Assembly: GCF_013364155.1 (NCBI RefSeq)
Contig: NZ_CP054916.1
Location: 5,205,001-5,269,000, forward strand
DNA length: 64,000 bases
Source of the DNA: Streptomyces sp. NA02950
Lineage (GTDB): Bacteria; Actinomycetota; Actinomycetes; Streptomycetales; Streptomycetaceae
Direction of reading: 5' to 3'
A model generated the notes under the pieces. It was not told the origin of the DNA. It ran no database searches and was given only the letters and a program-made list of their open reading frames with translations. The position numbers were made by a program, and so were the translations under genes. Below, piece after piece: positions 62,213-64,000 of the stretch; positions within the stretch are counted from its first letter, which is position 1; every line of letters starts with the position of its first letter.

Positions 62213-63054
62213 ACGGCGTGAGCCCGGTCGCCGCCGGGGTGAGCGTCGTGGCGCCGCCGGCCGGCGGGAAGGCGGCCGCGCGGGTGCACATCGACGCCGC
62301 CGAGCCGGTGTTCGCGGGCCACTACCCCGACTTCCCGATCTTCCCCGGCGTCTGTGTGGTGGAGTGCGCCCACCGCGCGGCGCTCGCCACCGCCCCCGAG
62401 CCGGTCGCCCTGGCGGCCGTGGGCTCGGCGCGGTTCGGCGGCGCGGTCTACCCGGGCGACGTCCTCGACCTCGAGCTGACCTGGCGCCGCCGGGACGACG
62501 GCTGGCGCTGCTCGGCCTCCGCCGTCACCCCGCGCGGTGACGCCGCCTCCGTACGGCTGCGCTACCGGCCCGCGGACGGTACCGGCGCCCCGGACCGGGA
62601 CGGCCCCGCGGTGGCCGGGCTGTTGCCGCACCGCTATCCGATGCTGCTGGTGGACCGGGTGGTGGAGCTGGTGCCCGGGGAGCGGGTGACGGCGGTCAAG
62701 GCCGTGACCCTCAACGAGCCCTGGTACGCCGGGATCGCCGCGGGCACCGGCCTGGCCTACCCCGCCTCGCTGGTGGTCGAGTCCTGGGGGCAGACCGCCG
62801 GGCTGCTGGCCTCGGCCGGGGCCCCGGAGACCCGCGGTCAGGTGATGCTGTTCGGCTCGGTCGCCGACGCGGAGTTCCACAGCCCCGTCCACCCCGGTGA
62901 GCTGATCGAGCACCGGGTCACGGTGGCGCGCTCGCTCGGCGACTCGGTGATCTTCGAGGGCGAGAGCCGCTGCGGCGGCCGCCCGGTGATGTCCGTGGCG
63001 CGCATGGTGATGGCCTTCCGGCCGGCCGGCGCGCTGAAGGAGGCGACTTCATGA
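62209..63054 (+). CDS. Tandem FabA/FabZ-like hotdog dehydratase
   Basis: A 281-residue protein with two FabZ-like hotdogs. The first has the complete FabZ site: H38 in AGHYPDFPIFPGV and E52 in VVECAHRAA. The second starts like FabZ (LLPHRYPMLLVDRVVELVPG, NEPWY), but the GHFP His segment is changed to AGIAAGTGLAYP while ESWGQTAG keeps the Glu. So one half is probably catalytic and the other structural or substrate-binding. It should dehydrate 3-hydroxyacyl-ACP to give the double bonds. It starts at GTG overlapping the previous stop and ends overlapping the reductase start. Confidence 0.87.
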   Translation: MNGVSPVAAGVSVVAPPAGGKAAARVHIDAAEPVFAGHYPDFPIFPGVCVVECAHRAALATAPEPVALAAVGSARFGGAVYPGDVLDLELTWRRRDDGWRCSASAVTPRGDAASVRLRYRPADGTGAPDRDGPAVAGLLPHRYPMLLVDRVVELVPGERVTAVKAVTLNEPWYAGIAAGTGLAYPASLVVESWGQTAGLLASAGAPETRGQVMLFGSVADAEFHSPVHPGELIEHRVTVARSLGDSVIFEGESRCGGRPVMSVARMVMAFRPAGALKEATS

Positions 63055-63815
63055 CACAGGATGTGCGACGGCAGGCCGACGACCGGCCGGTGGCGCTGAT
63101 CAGCGGCGGATCGCGGGGCATCGGCCGGGCCACGGTGCTGAAGCTGGCCGAGGACGGCTACGACATCGGCTTCTGTTACCACTCCCGGCCCGAGGCCGCC
63201 GAACTCCTCGCCAAGGAGGCCGAGGCGCTGGGCGCCCGGGTGCTGGCCGAGCGGGTGGACGTGTCCGACCCGGATGCCGTCCGGGTGTGGGTGGCGCGCA
63301 CCGAACGCGAGCTGGGCCCGGTGGACGTCGGGGTCACCTCCGCCGGAATCACCCGTGACAAGGCGATGGTGATGATGAGCGACGACGACTGGCGCTCGGT
63401 GGTGGGCACCAATCTCGACGGGGTCTTCCACGTCTGCCGCTCGGTCGCCTTCTCCATGATGAAGCGCCGCTCCGGATCCCTGGTCAACATCTCCTCGGTG
63501 GCCGGGGTGCACGGCAATGCCACCCAGACCAACTACTCCGCCTCCAAGGCCGGGATCATCGGCTTCTCCCGTTCGCTGGCCAAGGAGATCGGCCGCTACG
63601 GCGTACGCGTCAACGTCGTGGCGCCCGGCTTCATCGACACCGACATGGTGGCGGCCGTCGGCGACACCGCGCGCGACAAGGCGCTCGGCAACGTGACGCT
63701 CGGCCGGATGGGCACCCCGGAGGAAGTCGCCGACCTGGTGGCCTTCCTCGCCGGGGCCCGCGCCGGATACATCACCGGATCCGTAGTCCACATCGACGGG
63801 GGGATCGTGCTGTGA
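63051..63815 (+). CDS. 3-oxoacyl-ACP reductase (FabG-like ketoreductase)
   Basis: A 254-residue short-chain dehydrogenase. The NADPH-binding motif is SGGSRGIG (18-25). The catalytic residues are S149 (NISSVAG), Y162 and K166 (YSASK), with N121 in TNLDG. Length and sequence are typical of FabG. It should reduce the beta-keto group of each chain intermediate before the hotdog dehydratase acts. ATGA overlap upstream and GTGA downstream tie it into the operon. Confidence 0.94.
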   Translation: MTQDVRRQADDRPVALISGGSRGIGRATVLKLAEDGYDIGFCYHSRPEAAELLAKEAEALGARVLAERVDVSDPDAVRVWVARTERELGPVDVGVTSAGITRDKAMVMMSDDDWRSVVGTNLDGVFHVCRSVAFSMMKRRSGSLVNISSVAGVHGNATQTNYSASKAGIIGFSRSLAKEIGRYGVRVNVVAPGFIDTDMVAAVGDTARDKALGNVTLGRMGTPEEVADLVAFLAGARAGYITGSVVHIDGGIVL

Positions 63816-64000
63816 GCCGCCGGAACAAACAGCCCCGCTGGTACTTCTCGCTGCGCAGCCCGTACTCGTGGTTCGCGTACCGGGACCTGAGCGAGCGCTA
63901 CCCGGACGTCCTGGACGCGATCCAGTGGATCCCGTACTGGGAGCCCGACGCCGCGTCCGAGAAGCTGCTCGCCGACGAGGGCATCACCCTGCCCGTGGTC
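63812..64000 (+). CDS. DsbA-family (HCCA-isomerase-like) protein, 5' part only
   Basis: Only the first 63 residues are in the window; the frame is open to the right edge. WYFSLRSPYSWFAYRDLSERYP matches the N-terminus of 2-hydroxychromene-2-carboxylate isomerase-type proteins of the DsbA fold, where the Ser of SPYS replaces the redox Cys. A thioredoxin-fold isomerase in a reducing type II PKS operon suggests cis/trans isomerisation of polyene double bonds, which would prepare ring closure to a benzene ring. That role is inferred from context. GTG 63812 overlaps the reductase stop. Confidence 0.75.
   Translation, partial: MSRRNKQPRWYFSLRSPYSWFAYRDLSERYPDVLDAIQWIPYWEPDAASEKLLADEGITLPVV

Noticed and set aside
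1..64000. tRNA, rRNA, CRISPR array, insertion sequence or attachment site
   Set aside because: I saw no tRNA-like cloverleaf, regular spaced repeats, transposase motifs or att-like duplications. The repeats present are explained by NRPS domains or short promoter repeats.

Overview
The window is high-GC actinobacterial DNA, almost certainly Streptomyces. Third codon positions are nearly all G or C, GTG starts are common, terminators are GC-rich hairpins, and many genes overlap by 4 bp. It holds most of one large gene cluster for an acylated non-ribosomal peptide. The gene set resembles the cinnamoyl/polyenoyl-peptide class (skyllamycin, WS9326A and kitacinnamycin type). The final product is not identified.

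Layout. Positions 1-2928 hold a MacB-type ABC exporter (ATPase truncated by the window edge, plus permease) and its terminator. Positions 3199-4281 hold a very small LysR-type DNA-binding protein and a convergent NarL/LuxR-type response regulator. Positions 4487-10801 form a coupled operon: a secreted PA14/RHS-repeat protein, an AsnO/SyrP-like non-haem iron hydroxylase and a cytochrome P450. Positions 11063-47784 encode three giant NRPSs with ten modules: (C-T)(C-A-T-E) / (C-A-T-E)(C-A-T)(C-A-T-E*)(C-T-E) / (C-T-E)(C-A-T-E)(C-A-T)(C-A-T-TE). Three modules (1, 6, 7) have no adenylation domain, and the E domain of module 5 has lost both catalytic motifs. Positions 48003-51883 hold a DrrAB-type ABC exporter flanked by two related membrane proteins. 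Positions 51801-54203 hold a sensor kinase, an unknown protein and a hydrolase remnant. Positions 54192-55538 hold a type II thioesterase and an MbtH-like protein. From 55599 to the right edge runs a tightly coupled highly reducing type II PKS operon: ACP, four ketosynthase-fold proteins (two with the catalytic Cys, two without), a hydrolase, two double-hotdog proteins, a ketoreductase and the start of a DsbA-fold isomerase.

Working model. The type II PKS genes make a polyunsaturated (possibly cinnamoyl-type) acyl-ACP. The EntF-like first C domain puts this acyl group on residue 1. The NRPSs then build a decapeptide, with D residues predicted at positions 2, 3, 6, 7 and 8. Residues 1, 6 and 7 must be loaded from elsewhere. 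The C-terminal TE releases and probably cyclises the chain. Hydroxylase and P450 tailor residues, MbtH supports A domains, the type II TE edits, and two ABC systems export. My readings of the A-domain codes are Asn (module 2), Thr (module 8), branched aliphatic (module 10), one shared unassigned hydrophobic residue (modules 3 and 9), and unassigned (modules 4 and 5).
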